Positions 14,225-24,949 of a DNA stretch of 64,000 nucleotides are shown here, piece after piece. Position numbers and translations under genes: made by a program. A model generated the notes under the pieces. It saw only the letters and a program-made list of their open reading frames with translations. It made no database searches and was not told the DNA's origin. Every line of letters starts with the position of its first letter. Position 1 is the stretch's first letter. Location of the stretch: contig NZ_JAASAD010000002.1 of NCBI RefSeq assembly GCF_012726175.1, forward strand, positions 124,001-188,000, given 5' to 3'. The DNA is from Micromonospora sp. HNM0581 (lineage in GTDB: Bacteria; Actinomycetota; Actinomycetes; Mycobacteriales; Micromonosporaceae).

Positions 14225-16696
14225 TCAGCGCCCCGCGCGGCTGGCGATCAGCCGGCGCGGGCTGAACCGCAGCAGCCTCCGGCGCAACTGCCCACCGGAA
14301 TCGACCAGTCGTGACGAGTTGTCCGCGAGAGCGGTACGCCACCGGGACAACACCGACGGCGGCAGGACGGTCGCCATCAACCGGGTCCGCCGGTCCGCCT
14401 GCCCGGCGAGCGCACCGCGCACCGTCCGCAGGGCCGCCGGCAGCGGTTCACCGGTCAACGGGTCCCGGGCGTAGCGGGCCCGCTCCTCGGCCCGCCCCAG
14501 CAGACTCAACGCCGACCCGGCGTCAGTCTGTGCGGCCAGCCGCTCCCGGCTCACCCGCTCCGCCGTGGCGCGCGGGGTCTCCGTCCGGTCCACCCCCACC
14601 CGGTAGTCGACAAGCGTGTCGATCAGTTCGTCCCAGGCCGCATGTGCGTCGGCACGTGCCCGTTCCGGGTCGGTGGCGACCACCACGACCGGCTGCCCGG
14701 TCGCGGACGGAACCGCGTCCGGCGCGTCGACCGTCCGCACCTCCGGCGCCGGTCGGCCCCGACGACGGCGCAGGGCGAGCCGGCGCAGTGCGGGCAGGGC
14801 CAGCAACACCAGCAGCGTCAGGACGCCGGCGGCGACCAGCCACGGCCAGACGGGCATCTGTTCGGTGGGGGCGGCAGAGCCGCCCACCGCACCCGGGTCC
14901 TCGCCCTCCTCGAACTGGTTGGGCCGCTGCTCCGCGCCGGTCGACGGATCCGTCTCGTCAGGGGTGTCCGAGGTGCTGCCCTGCGGCGTGCTCTCCTCCG
15001 GAGCGTCCACGTCCGGTGCCCACGCCGAGCGGGTCGAGCCAGGCACGCCGTAGGCCGGGGTGGCGTCGAAAGGCACCCAGCCGATCTGGTCGAAGTAGAC
15101 CTCGGTCCAGGCATGCAGGTTGCGGTTGGTCAGGACGCGGGTGTCGTCGCTGCGCCGGCTGCCGTTGGTGAACCCGAAGGCGACCCGGGCCGGGATCCCC
15201 GCGTCGCGGACCATCCAGGCCAGCGCAGCGGCATACTGCTGGCAGTAGCCGACCTTGTTCTCCAGGAAGTCGAGAATCGCCTGGCCGCTGGTGCCCTGCT
15301 CGGTGCTGAGCTGGTAGCTGAAGCCGTTGTCCTCGGAGAAGTAGTTGTAGAGGGCCCGCACCTTGTCGTACTCGGTACGTGCCCCCCGAATCAGCTCCTC
15401 CACCAGCGCGCGGACCTCCGGAACGTCCGGCGTCACAGTCTGCTGCCGACGCAGTGGCACATCCGCCGGTAGCGGCTGGGACCGTCGCAGCGCCTGCGGG
15501 CTGTACGACGAGCGTACGTAGTCGAAGGAGTACTCCAGGCCCCGGGAGTCTTCCCGGTTGGAGAAGACGACCTGCAGGTTCGGATCGTAGAACCAGCTGT
15601 TGCCCAGCTCGGCGAAGGCGACCGGTTCGGCGTAGACCGGCAGCAGTGGCATGTTCAGCTCCCGGTTCACCTGCACGGTGGCCCGGTGCCGGGTGCGTTC
15701 GACGCCCGGCACCGAGCTGCCCGACGGGTCGGGCAGCTCACCGGTGACCCGCCTACCGTTGGGACCGCGTACCCGGAAGCCGTCGTTACGCAGCTCGTCG
15801 GCTGCCCCGAAGCGCAGGTAGAACGGCTCATCCTCCGTGGTGGTGACGGTGATCAGGTCGGTGACCTGGGACTGGTTGAGCTGTCCACTGAGCGCCGCGA
15901 ACAGGTCGACGCGCCCGGGTGAACCTCCCAACCCGGCACCGATGCCGGAGCCGGCACCGGAGTTGAACGTGGTCATCAGTCCTGCGGTCATACCCGGCAC
16001 AGCCAACGGCACGAGTACGGCAAGTGCGAGCCCCACCACCGCCAGGCGACGGCCGGCGGCAGCCAGCGGCGACGACTCCCAGACGTCAACGTCGCGACCA
16101 TCACCGGTGAACCGTCGGCCGAACCGGCGGACCCGGTCCACGTTGTCGGTGACCAGCAACCAGAGGAAACCGGCAGCGCCGATCGCGAACGGTACCGGCG
16201 GGACGCTGTCCACGTAGACCGCCACCGGCACCGAGTAGATGGCCAGCATCGGCAGACCGGCCAGGGCGGGGCGGCGCAGCCCGACGCAGAGTACGTCCAC
16301 CAGCACCGCCACCCCGCCGATGCCGAGTACGGTGACGAACAGCAGCGGGTCGGTGTCCGGGACCTTCACGCCGTGCGAGCGCATGTCGTCGACCGAGTTG
16401 CCGAGCAGGTCGGCGAAGTTGCCGAAGGTGGCCGGGGTGGGCAGCACCGCCAGCAGCTCGCTGCCGCTGGGGAACAGCCAGGTCAGGGCGAGTGTGAGAC
16501 CGCCGACCATGGCCAGCATCTGCACCCACAGCGGTGTCCGGCCGAGCCGGGCCAGCGACGCCGCCGCAGCCACCGCAGCCACCACGATCACCGCTTGGAC
16601 CAGCCACGTCCAACGTTCGAAGATGGCCGACAGGGGCGCCGCCGCGAGCAACGTCGCACCGGCGGCGACCAGTCCCAGGTTCCGATGGGCGATCAT
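14225..16696 (-). CDS. TgpA-like membrane transglutaminase (DUF3488 and transglutaminase-like domains)
   Basis: An 823-residue protein. About six transmembrane segments fill the first 240 residues (DUF3488 part). An extracytoplasmic transglutaminase-like domain carries the triad in VGYCQQYAAALAWMV (Cys), NLHAWTEVYF (His) and VPFDATPAYG (Asp). A proline/acidic linker, a late transmembrane segment (WPWLVAAGVLTLLVLLAL) and a basic cytoplasmic tail with a DUF4129-like helical region follow. The ATG at 16696 is preferred over the GTG at 16726 because GGAAGG lies just upstream and the longer start would overlap the DUF58 gene. It is the third gene of a moxR-DUF58-transglutaminase operon. Function in envelope protein maturation is inferred. 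Confidence 0.87.
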   Translation of the reverse strand: MIAHRNLGLVAAGATLLAAAPLSAIFERWTWLVQAVIVVAAVAAAASLARLGRTPLWVQMLAMVGGLTLALTWLFPSGSELLAVLPTPATFGNFADLLGNSVDDMRSHGVKVPDTDPLLFVTVLGIGGVAVLVDVLCVGLRRPALAGLPMLAIYSVPVAVYVDSVPPVPFAIGAAGFLWLLVTDNVDRVRRFGRRFTGDGRDVDVWESSPLAAAGRRLAVVGLALAVLVPLAVPGMTAGLMTTFNSGAGSGIGAGLGGSPGRVDLFAALSGQLNQSQVTDLITVTTTEDEPFYLRFGAADELRNDGFRVRGPNGRRVTGELPDPSGSSVPGVERTRHRATVQVNRELNMPLLPVYAEPVAFAELGNSWFYDPNLQVVFSNREDSRGLEYSFDYVRSSYSPQALRRSQPLPADVPLRRQQTVTPDVPEVRALVEELIRGARTEYDKVRALYNYFSEDNGFSYQLSTEQGTSGQAILDFLENKVGYCQQYAAALAWMVRDAGIPARVAFGFTNGSRRSDDTRVLTNRNLHAWTEVYFDQIGWVPFDATPAYGVPGSTRSAWAPDVDAPEESTPQGSTSDTPDETDPSTGAEQRPNQFEEGEDPGAVGGSAAPTEQMPVWPWLVAAGVLTLLVLLALPALRRLALRRRRGRPAPEVRTVDAPDAVPSATGQPVVVVATDPERARADAHAAWDELIDTLVDYRVGVDRTETPRATAERVSRERLAAQTDAGSALSLLGRAEERARYARDPLTGEPLPAALRTVRGALAGQADRRTRLMATVLPPSVLSRWRTALADNSSRLVDSGGQLRRRLLRFSPRRLIASRAGR

Positions 16697-16712
16697 GAGG
16701 GGGACCTTCCGT

Positions 16713-18011
16713 TCATCGCACGCCACCGGCCACGGTCTCGGCCATCGCCGCGCGCAGCGCGAACCCCTGCGAGCCCCGTCCCGCCTGCGGCCAGAGCGCC
16801 GGCAGCCGGCCGCCGTGGTCGACGCCGATCACCCGCCAGCCGGACTGCAGCAGCGCCAGTGCCGCGGTGTCGTGTGCCTGGTCGGCCTCCGCCCGCGCGG
16901 GCGTCGGCAGGTTCAGCCAGGCGGAGCTGTCCAAGAGGAAACAGATGCAGGTGGCGCCGTTGGCCCGCAGCCCGGCCAACAGTTGCGCCTCGGCGGTGCT
17001 CAGCGACCCGAACAGACCGATGATGAGCCCACCGTCGGCGCGTTGCCGTACGTGCTGCACCAGGGTGGTGATCTCGACGCGCTGGTCCAGCCGGACCTCC
17101 GCGAGTTGGTCGAGCAGCAGGCCGTCGCCGGTACCCTCGGCGGCGTCGACGTCCGCCCCCGCGCCGGTGACCAGGCGCAGCTTGTACCCGGCCTGCCGCA
17201 GGTGCACCGTGATGCTGGCGGCGGCCGAGACCGCCCACTCGAAGCTGGCCGCCGGGCCGTCACCCTGATGGCCGTACGCGCGGGTGTCCAGCAACACCGT
17301 CGCCCGGCTCTCCCAGGGCTGCTCCTCCCGGCGCACCATCAGCTCGCCGGTGCGTGCGGTCGACTTCCAGTGCACCCGGCGCAGGTCGTCGCCGCGCCGG
17401 TACTCCCGGGTGGCTGCGTCGTCCTCGCCGTGCACCGCCACCGAGCGGGCCCGGCTCTCGCCGCTGCCGGCGTACTCACCGGGTAGCCGCACCGCCGGCA
17501 ACGCAACGACCTGCGGGACGACCGTGAGCCCGTCGGTACCGGGGAAGGCGCGGCTGAGTTCGCAGAGACCGAAGGGGTCGGTCATCCGGACCACGAGTGG
17601 GCCCACCTCGTACCGGCCGCGCACGTCGGCGCGCACCGTGTAGGCCACGGAACTGGCCTGGTGCGCGCCGAGACGTTCCAGTACCACCCGGGGCCGGCTG
17701 CCGAGGGCGTACGGGAGTCGATCCTCCAGCAGCAGGGTGCCGGTGGGTAGCCGGGACATGTTCTGTAGGCGCAACACCACCCGGGCGGTCGAGCCGACCG
17801 GCACCCGGTGCGGCTCCAGTGACCGGTGACAGGCGAGCTTGTAGCGGCTGCGGCCGACGTAGAGCGCGGCGAGTAACGGCAGGACGGCCAGCAGCACGGC
17901 CACCCGCAGCAGGTCCTTCTCGCCGAGGATGCCGGCGGAGATGGCCGCCGCCATCGCCGCGGCCAGGAAGGAGCGGCCGCGGGTGGTCAGTCCGCGCAGC
18001 CCGACACGCAC
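16713..18011 (-). CDS. DUF58 domain protein
   Basis: A 432-residue protein with two N-terminal transmembrane segments (residues about 12-55) followed by a beta-rich region (TARVVLRLQNMSRLPTGTLL) and the DUF58 signature EYRRGDDLRRVHWKSTAR. A von Willebrand-like C-terminal domain follows, with ATVLLDTRAYG as its first strand. DUF58 proteins are regular partners of MoxR ATPases. The GTG at 18011 begins 1 nt after the moxR stop, indicating coupling, and the tgpA-like gene follows after 16 nt. A chaperone-like role for an extracellular enzyme is inferred from the MoxR-DUF58-transglutaminase grouping. Confidence 0.87.
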   Translation of the reverse strand: MRVGLRGLTTRGRSFLAAAMAAAISAGILGEKDLLRVAVLLAVLPLLAALYVGRSRYKLACHRSLEPHRVPVGSTARVVLRLQNMSRLPTGTLLLEDRLPYALGSRPRVVLERLGAHQASSVAYTVRADVRGRYEVGPLVVRMTDPFGLCELSRAFPGTDGLTVVPQVVALPAVRLPGEYAGSGESRARSVAVHGEDDAATREYRRGDDLRRVHWKSTARTGELMVRREEQPWESRATVLLDTRAYGHQGDGPAASFEWAVSAAASITVHLRQAGYKLRLVTGAGADVDAAEGTGDGLLLDQLAEVRLDQRVEITTLVQHVRQRADGGLIIGLFGSLSTAEAQLLAGLRANGATCICFLLDSSAWLNLPTPARAEADQAHDTAALALLQSGWRVIGVDHGGRLPALWPQAGRGSQGFALRAAMAETVAGGVR

Positions 18012-18012
18012 G

Positions 18013-19065
<1,053 letters not shown>

Positions 19066-19320
19066 GGGCCTCCTCCTCGTCGCCGTCACGGCAGCTCTCT
19101 ACGAGAGCACCTGGCCCCGCCGTTTCGTTCGCGACGTGCGAGCCTCATGTGCCGCGGCAATCTCACTGGCCTCTCAGGCTAACCATGTTTGTCGTCAACG
19201 CCGACCGCCGCAGGTGTTTGAAGGCTTACGCAGTGATTTGTCGTTACGCAGCGCATGTCACCGGTTCTGCCGGGTAAGCGGCCCCGAATCCGCCTGCCCG
19301 GGACGGGAGGACATGTCGAG
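19066..19320. other. Divergent intergenic region between moxR and the Mrp operon
   Basis: These 255 bp hold the moxR ribosome binding site at the left and GGGAGG before mrpA at the right. The middle (about 19170-19260) is less GC-rich than the surroundings and should contain both promoters, but no confident -35/-10 pair was found. No gene is seen. Confidence 0.4.
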
Positions 19321-22074
19321 GTGACCCTCGCCGCCGCGCTCGCCTGGCAGGTCGGCCTGGCGGCCTGCGTACCGCTGCTGGTGCGGCGTTTCGGCCGCGA
19401 CGCTGGCTATCCGCTGGCCGTCGGCTACCTCGCCGCGGCGGCGCTGCTGCTGACCAGGTTGCCGGTGATCCTCGACGACCGGCAGGTCACCGTGGCGTGG
19501 CGGTGGCTGCCCAGCCTGGAGGTCGACGCCGCGCTGCGGATGGACGCGCTGGGACTGGTCTTCGCGCTGCTGGCGCTGGGTGTGGGCGCGCTCATCATGG
19601 CCTACTGTCCGCGGTACCTCGACGGCAGCGAGGACGAGCAGCAGCGGGTGTACGTCACGATGACCCTCTTCGCCGCCGCGATGCTGGGTCTGGTGCTCGC
19701 CGACGATCTGCTGGTGCTCTTCGTCTTCTGGGAACTCACCTCGATTCTCTCCTTCGTGCTGATCGGGCAGGGCGGCCGGCCGGCGGCGACCGGGCCCGCC
19801 GTACGGGCGCTGTTGGTCACGGTTTCCGGTGGCCTCGCGCTGCTGGCCGCGGTCGTGCTGCTGGCGGTGCACCTCGGCACCACGAGTATCGACACGATCG
19901 TGGCTGAGCCGCAGCGGTTGCACGGTGGTCCGGCCTGGGCTGCGGGGGCGCTTGTCATGGTGGCGGCGTTCACCAAGTCCGCGCAGCTGCCGTTTCACTT
20001 CTGGCTGCCGGGCGCGATGGTGGCCATCACTCCGGTGAGCGCGTACCTGCACGCGGCGACGATGGTGAAGGCCGGCGTCTACCTGCTGATGCGCTTCTCG
20101 GCGGTGTTCGCCGGATCCTTGCTGTGGGACGGCACGCTGATCGCTGTCGGACTGCTCACCGCGATCCTCGGTGCGCTGCTCGCGCTGCGTCAGTACGACC
20201 TCAAGGCGCTGCTGGCGTACTCCACGGTCAGTCAGCTCGGTCTGCTGGTCGGGGTGATCGGCGTCGGCACCCCGGCCGCCGACGCCGCGGCGATCCTCTA
20301 CACCGTCGCCCATGCGCTGTTCAAGGCGACCCTGTTCATGTTGGTGGGCATCATCGACCATCAGGCCGGCAGCCGCGACGTGCGGCAACTGGCCGGACTG
20401 CACCGGGTGATGCCGGTGACCGTGTGGCTCACCGTGTTGGCGGCCATGTCGCTGGCTGGTCTCCCACCGACCATCGGTTTCGTCGGCAAGGAGGCGATGT
20501 TCGCGGCCCTCGGCGAGGCCCACGGGCAGTGGTGGCTGGGCTGGTGCGCTGCCGGTCTCGGGGTGCTCGCCTCGGTGCTCACCTTCGCGTACGCGGCCCG
20601 TCTGGTGCACGGGATGGTGGAGGGACCGACGCGGCAGCGCCAGCTGCGCGAGCCGTCCTGGGCTTTTCTCGCCCCGGCTGCGGTGGCTGCCGTGGCGGCG
20701 ACCACGCTCGGTCCCACGGTCGCCGTGCTGAGCCCGCTGGTGGAACGGGCCGCGAACGATGCCCGGCCGCAGGGTACGCCACCCGATCTCGCCTTATGGC
20801 ACGGCTTCACCCCGGCGTTGTGGCTGAGCGTGCTCACCGTGCTGCTGGGTGTACTGATGTTCCTCGGTCGGATCCGGGTGGAGCGGTGGATTCGGGACGT
20901 ACCCACCACGGCCCCGTTCGCCGAGTTGTTCGAGCGCGGCCGGCAGGCGCTGCTGAAGACGGGCTCGGTCGTCGCGCGGACCGCGCACCTGCCGGAACCC
21001 GCGACCTACCTGGCCCGGCCGTTGCTGACGGTGGTGGCTCTGGCCGGGGTCGCGGCGGTGGCCCTGCCCGAGGCCCCGGCCGGTCCCGGTGGTGGTCCGG
21101 CCAGGCCGGGAGACTGGCTGCTGCTGGGGTTGCTCGTCCCGGCCCTAGCCGGGTTGCTGGTGGTGCGTTCCGCGTTGGCGGCCATCAGTCTCACCGGAGT
21201 GGTCGGGTTGCTGCTGTCGGCGTGGTTCCTGACTGTCGGGGCGCCCGACGTGGCGTTGACGTTGATGCTCGTGGAAGTGCTGACCGCCGTGGTCATCATG
21301 CTGGCCGTACGGCAGCAGCCGCGCCGGCTCGCGCCCGTCGGAGGACGTCTGTCGGTCGTTGGCGCGGCGGTGCTGGCGGCTGCCACGGGTGTCGCGGCTG
21401 CTGCCGGTACGGCCGTGCTGACCGGACGCGGCGAGCTGTCCGTTCCCGGCTGGTGGTACCTCGACCGGGCGGAGGAACTGACCGGCGGCGCCAACGTCGT
21501 CAACACCATCCTGGTGGACTTCCGGGCCCTGGACACCCTCGGCGAGGCGGTGGTGCTCGCGGTGGTGGCACTGGGGCTGGTTCGGCTCGCCCCCGGCCGT
21601 CCGGGTGGGCCGGACCACACCGTGCCAGCCGGCGACGATCTCGTCTTGAGTCTGGCCTATCGGGTGCTCGCACCGGTGCTGCTGCTCGCCTCGGCGGTGC
21701 TGTTCCTGCGCGGACACGAGGAGACCGGTGGCGGTTTCATCGGGGCGCTGCTGGCGGGCGCGGCCGTCGGGCTCGGCGAGTTGGCGCATCCGGGCGGGGC
21801 GCCGCTGCTGAGCCGGCTCAGGTCGGCACCGCTGGCGGCGGCCGGGCTGCTGACCGCGACGAGCGCCGCGCTGGTGCCGCTCGCGGCCGGACGGTCGCTG
21901 CTCACGCCCCTGGCGCTCGCGACACCGGAGCCGTTGCCGTCGCTGTCCACGTCGTTGCTGTTCGACTTCGGGGTCTATCTGATGGTGCTGGCACTCGTGG
22001 TCGCCGCCGTGCGGCGGCTCGGTGCGGCACCGGCCCGACCGAGCGTCCAGCCGGATTCCGGACGTGCCCGATGA
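19321..22074 (+). CDS. mrpA: Mrp/Mnh cation-proton antiporter subunit A with fused subunit B
   Basis: A 917-residue membrane protein. The N-terminal two-thirds is the NuoL-like MrpA core: the LVLFVFWELTSILSFVLIG and AFTKSAQLPFHFWLPGAM motifs and the conserved lysines and glutamates of the proton channel are visible. The last 130 residues (VLSLAYRVLAPVLLLASAVL, then FLRGHEETGGGFIGALLAGA) are a typical MrpB domain, so A and B are fused. The complex exchanges Na+ or K+ for protons and supports pH and salt tolerance. The GTG at 19321, 10 nt after GGGAGG, is preferred; the frame is open upstream to 19255 without hydrophobic sequence. Its stop overlaps mrpC by 4 nt. Confidence 0.88.
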   Translation: MTLAAALAWQVGLAACVPLLVRRFGRDAGYPLAVGYLAAAALLLTRLPVILDDRQVTVAWRWLPSLEVDAALRMDALGLVFALLALGVGALIMAYCPRYLDGSEDEQQRVYVTMTLFAAAMLGLVLADDLLVLFVFWELTSILSFVLIGQGGRPAATGPAVRALLVTVSGGLALLAAVVLLAVHLGTTSIDTIVAEPQRLHGGPAWAAGALVMVAAFTKSAQLPFHFWLPGAMVAITPVSAYLHAATMVKAGVYLLMRFSAVFAGSLLWDGTLIAVGLLTAILGALLALRQYDLKALLAYSTVSQLGLLVGVIGVGTPAADAAAILYTVAHALFKATLFMLVGIIDHQAGSRDVRQLAGLHRVMPVTVWLTVLAAMSLAGLPPTIGFVGKEAMFAALGEAHGQWWLGWCAAGLGVLASVLTFAYAARLVHGMVEGPTRQRQLREPSWAFLAPAAVAAVAATTLGPTVAVLSPLVERAANDARPQGTPPDLALWHGFTPALWLSVLTVLLGVLMFLGRIRVERWIRDVPTTAPFAELFERGRQALLKTGSVVARTAHLPEPATYLARPLLTVVALAGVAAVALPEAPAGPGGGPARPGDWLLLGLLVPALAGLLVVRSALAAISLTGVVGLLLSAWFLTVGAPDVALTLMLVEVLTAVVIMLAVRQQPRRLAPVGGRLSVVGAAVLAAATGVAAAAGTAVLTGRGELSVPGWWYLDRAEELTGGANVVNTILVDFRALDTLGEAVVLAVVALGLVRLAPGRPGGPDHTVPAGDDLVLSLAYRVLAPVLLLASAVLFLRGHEETGGGFIGALLAGAAVGLGELAHPGGAPLLSRLRSAPLAAAGLLTATSAALVPLAAGRSLLTPLALATPEPLPSLSTSLLFDFGVYLMVLALVVAAVRRLGAAPARPSVQPDSGRAR

Positions 22075-22442
22075 GCACCGCGTTCGTGGTGGGCGTCCTG
22101 GTGGCTGCGGGGGTCTTCCTGCTGCTGCGGCCGGGCCTGCTGCGTGTGGTGCTCGGCTTCGTTCTGCTTGGCCACGCCGTGAACGTGGTGCTGCTCGCCG
22201 CCGGGGGGCTCGATCGGCGAACCCCGGCGGTGGAGGAAGTGGGCCCCGACACGGCAGATCCACTGCCGCAGGCGTTCGTGCTGACCGCCATCGTGATCAC
22301 CTTCGGGATCACCGTCCACCTGCTCGGCCTGCTGCGACGCGGTCCTGGCGGGCAGGCCCACGGTGCGGATCCCACCGGCGGCGACGGCATCGGCGGGGCC
22401 GGCAGGGCCGGCGGGCGCCCGACGACGGGGCGGCGGCGGTGA
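22071..22442 (+). CDS. mrpC: Mrp antiporter subunit C (NuoK-like)
   Basis: A 123-residue NuoK-like protein with three transmembrane segments (TAFVVGVLVAAGVFLLL, VVLGFVLLGHAVNVVLLAAG and AFVLTAIVITFGITVHLLGL). The TADPLPQAFVLTAIVI segment is characteristic of MrpC/MnhC. A glycine-rich, basic 28-residue tail ends the protein. ATG 22071 overlaps the mrpA stop and its own stop overlaps the mrpD GTG (GTGA), so translation is coupled through the operon. Confidence 0.9.
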   Translation: MSTAFVVGVLVAAGVFLLLRPGLLRVVLGFVLLGHAVNVVLLAAGGLDRRTPAVEEVGPDTADPLPQAFVLTAIVITFGITVHLLGLLRRGPGGQAHGADPTGGDGIGGAGRAGGRPTTGRRR

Positions 22443-23902
22443 ACGTCCTGCTCCTGATCCCGGTGGTCGGCCCGCTGCTGGTCGCCGGGATGCTGCTCGT
22501 CCTGCCGAACCGTGCCGGGCTGCATCGGGTCGGCGGGTTCGCCACGATGACCGTGGTGCTGGCGGCCGGCGCGGTGTTGCTGGTGAGGACCAGCGGAGGT
22601 GCGCTGCCCGTGCTGCGGGTCGGCGGCTGGCCCGGGCCGATCGCCATCAGCCTGGCGGCGGACGCGTTGAGTGCCCTGCTGGTCACCGTGACGGCACTCG
22701 TGGTGCTCTGCTGCCTCGTCGCCGCCGTCGGTTCCGGGGACGACCGCCGCCCGTACTTCCTGCCGCTGGTCCTGGTGCTCACCGCCGGAGCCGACGGCGC
22801 GTTCCTCACCACCGACCTGTTCAACCTCTTCGTCCTCGTCGAGGTGATGTTGGTGCCCTCGTACGTGCTGGTTGGCCTGGCCGGTGGGGCCGGGCGGGGT
22901 GGGGCGGGGCGGGTGTACGTGGCCACCAACCTGCTCGGTTCCACGCTGCTGCTGGCCGGGGTGGCACTGGTTTACGGCACCACCGGGGTGGTCGGGCTGG
23001 GTGACCTGGCCGGGGTGGCCCGCGCTCAACCGGCCACCGCGGTCGCCTGCGGTGTGGTGCTGCTCGCCTTCGGCCTCAAGAGTGCGCTGGTACCGCTGCA
23101 CGACTGGTTACCCCGTACCTATCCGGTGGTTTCACCGGTGGTGGTGGCGCTCTTCTCCGGGTTGTTGACCAAGGTCGGCATCTACGCGGTGATCCGGATC
23201 TACGCGGTGGTGTACGACGGCGATCCCGGATTCCGCTGGCTGCTCGGCGTGGTGGCGATGCTGTCGATGGTGGTCGGGGTGCTCGGGGCGGTGGGCGAGA
23301 ATTCGATGCGGCGGATCCTGACCTTCCACATGGTCAGCCAGCTCGGCTACGTACTGCTCGGACTGGCCTTGTTCACCACTGCCGCGCTCGCCGCAGCGGT
23401 CTACTACCTGGCCCAGTACATCCTGGTGAAGGCGGCGTTGTTGCTCTGCGCGGCAGCGGTACGCGCCGGCCGGGGTACCGACCGGCTCGACGGTTGCGGC
23501 GGTCTGGCCGGGCAACGTCCCATGCTCGCCCTGGCCTTCGCCGGGGCGGCGTTGGCGCTGGCCGGCCTTCCGCCGTTCTCCGGGTTCGTCGCGAAGTTCC
23601 TGCTGCTTCGGGCCACCGCGGAGTCCGGTGCCTGGCTGGCGATGACCGTCGCGGTGCTGGTCAGCCTGGTCACCCTGCTGTCCATGCTGAAGATTTGGAG
23701 TGCCCTGTTCACCGGTGACCCTTCCGCCTCACCGACCGTGGCGCAGCGGATCGGGCCCACGCTTGTCGGTCCGCCGTTGGTGCTGGTCGGCCTCTCCCTG
23801 ATGGCGGGGCTGGCAGCGGCACCGTTGCTGGCGGTCGCCGACACGGCGGCAGCTGGGCTGCGTGATCCGGCAGGTTACGTACGGGCGGTGACCGGTCGAT
23901 GA
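22439..23902 (+). CDS. mrpD: Mrp antiporter subunit D (NuoN/M-like)
   Basis: A 487-residue protein with about 13-14 transmembrane segments of the NuoM/NuoN/MrpD family. Conserved parts include FNLFVLVEVMLVPSYVLVGL, the channel lysine in AFGLKSALVPLHDWLPRTYP, the KVGIYAVIRIY segment and FHMVSQLGYVLLGLALF. It forms a proton path in the Mrp complex with MrpA. The GTG at 22439 overlaps the mrpC stop by 4 nt and fits the family N-terminus (MNVLLLIPVVGPLLVAG). The stop overlaps mrpE. Confidence 0.92.
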   Translation: MNVLLLIPVVGPLLVAGMLLVLPNRAGLHRVGGFATMTVVLAAGAVLLVRTSGGALPVLRVGGWPGPIAISLAADALSALLVTVTALVVLCCLVAAVGSGDDRRPYFLPLVLVLTAGADGAFLTTDLFNLFVLVEVMLVPSYVLVGLAGGAGRGGAGRVYVATNLLGSTLLLAGVALVYGTTGVVGLGDLAGVARAQPATAVACGVVLLAFGLKSALVPLHDWLPRTYPVVSPVVVALFSGLLTKVGIYAVIRIYAVVYDGDPGFRWLLGVVAMLSMVVGVLGAVGENSMRRILTFHMVSQLGYVLLGLALFTTAALAAAVYYLAQYILVKAALLLCAAAVRAGRGTDRLDGCGGLAGQRPMLALAFAGAALALAGLPPFSGFVAKFLLLRATAESGAWLAMTVAVLVSLVTLLSMLKIWSALFTGDPSASPTVAQRIGPTLVGPPLVLVGLSLMAGLAAAPLLAVADTAAAGLRDPAGYVRAVTGR

Positions 23903-24315
23903 GCGGCGACGCGATGACGGTCCCCCGCCGTGTGGCGGTACGGGCCGGCCGGGTCCTGCGCTTCGCCGGCTACTTCGCGCTCCGGTTGGTCCAGGCGAAC
24001 CTCGCCGTGGCGTGGGAGATTCTGACGCCGGGTTGCGGGCTGGCGCCCGCGGTGGTGCGGGTGCCGCTGCGGGCGACCACCGACACCGAGGTGGCGGCGG
24101 TGGCGCTGGCGGTGAGCCTGACCCCCGGCACGCTGACGTTGAGTGTTCGGCGGGAGCCGACCGCCGCACTGTGGGTGCACGGAATGTACGCGGCGGAACC
24201 GGTGGCGTTCCGGCGGACGGTGGCCGAACTTGAGTGGCGGTTGCTGGCGGCGCTGCGCCCGGCAGCCAGTCCGGACGGCCCGGACGCTGGCCGTTCGGAG
24301 GTGGCGTTGCAGTGA
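23899..24315 (+). CDS. mrpE: Mrp antiporter subunit E
   Basis: A 138-residue MrpE/MnhE protein: a basic N-terminus, a hydrophobic RFAGYFALRLVQANLAVAWE segment and the family core RVPLRATTDTEVAAVALAVS followed by LTPGTLTLSV. The start ATG at 23899 overlaps the mrpD stop. Compared with other MrpE proteins it has the usual single N-terminal membrane region and a soluble C-terminal domain. It is required for assembly of the antiporter in studied systems. Confidence 0.88.
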   Translation: MSGDAMTVPRRVAVRAGRVLRFAGYFALRLVQANLAVAWEILTPGCGLAPAVVRVPLRATTDTEVAAVALAVSLTPGTLTLSVRREPTAALWVHGMYAAEPVAFRRTVAELEWRLLAALRPAASPDGPDAGRSEVALQ

Positions 24316-24572
24316 TGATCCTGCTCGACGCGGTGCTCGTGGTCCTCGCCGGTTCGATGGCGGTGGTGATCGGCCGGCTGGTCGTCGGTCCGACCGACGC
24401 CGACCGGGCGGCGGCGTTGGATCTCGGGTTCTTCGTGTTCCTGGCGGCCCTGGCGGTGCTCGCCGCCCGGCTGCACGCCCCGGACCTGCTCGATCTGGTC
24501 CTCACCGGAACTCTCGTGAGTTTCCTGGCGACGGTGGCGATGGCCCGGCTGGTGCACCGGAGGCAGCGGTGA
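24315..24572 (+). CDS. mrpF: Mrp antiporter subunit F
   Basis: An 85-residue protein with three transmembrane segments (LLDAVLVVLAGSMAVVIG, LDLGFFVFLAALAVLAARL and LLDLVLTGTLVSFLATVAMA) and the VVGPTDADRAAALDL loop typical of MrpF/PhaF. ATG 24315 shares one base with the mrpE stop (TGATG); GTG at 24312 is an equally open alternative. The stop overlaps mrpG by 4 nt. Confidence 0.9.
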   Translation: MILLDAVLVVLAGSMAVVIGRLVVGPTDADRAAALDLGFFVFLAALAVLAARLHAPDLLDLVLTGTLVSFLATVAMARLVHRRQR

Positions 24573-24931
24573 TCCGGACCGGGGCGGCGTCGACGCTGCT
24601 GCTGATCGGTACCGTGCTCATCGCGATCAGCGCGGTCGGCCTGATCCGCCTGCCGGACGTCTACCACCGGATGAACTCGGTGGCCAAGGCGGCCAGCCTG
24701 GGGGTGAGCTGCGTCCTGCTCGGCGTGCTGCTGCTGATCCCCAGTTGGCGGACCGCCGTGGTGGTGCTCGCTGCCGTCGGGCTGCAACTGTTCACGGCAC
24801 CCGTCGGCGGCTACACCCTGGCGCGGGCCGCCTACCGGTCCGGAGCGCCGCTGGCGCCGGTGACCCGCTACGACGAACTCGGCGGCCGGGTCGGCGAGGA
24901 CGGCGATGGGCGGTCCCGTGACCCGTTGTGA
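24569..24931 (+). CDS. mrpG: Mrp antiporter subunit G
   Basis: A 120-residue MrpG/PhaG protein: three transmembrane segments and the family motif IRLPDVYHRMNSVAKAASLG. The GTG at 24569 overlaps the mrpF stop (GTGA). The C-terminal 30 residues are charged and cytoplasmic. It closes the Mrp operon; the inverted repeat at 24950-24985, 18 nt downstream, may also serve as its transcription end. Confidence 0.9.
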   Translation: MIRTGAASTLLLIGTVLIAISAVGLIRLPDVYHRMNSVAKAASLGVSCVLLGVLLLIPSWRTAVVVLAAVGLQLFTAPVGGYTLARAAYRSGAPLAPVTRYDELGGRVGEDGDGRSRDPL

Positions 24932-24949
24932 GGGGTACTGGACGGCGGT

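Noticed and set aside
19265..19325. CCGAATCC...GGGACGGGAGGAC upstream of mrpA resembles part of a c-di-AMP (ydaO) riboswitch
   Set aside because: Only one short half-motif matches, and the rest of the riboswitch would have to lie inside the mrpA coding region. GGGACGGGAGG is more simply the mrpA ribosome binding site.
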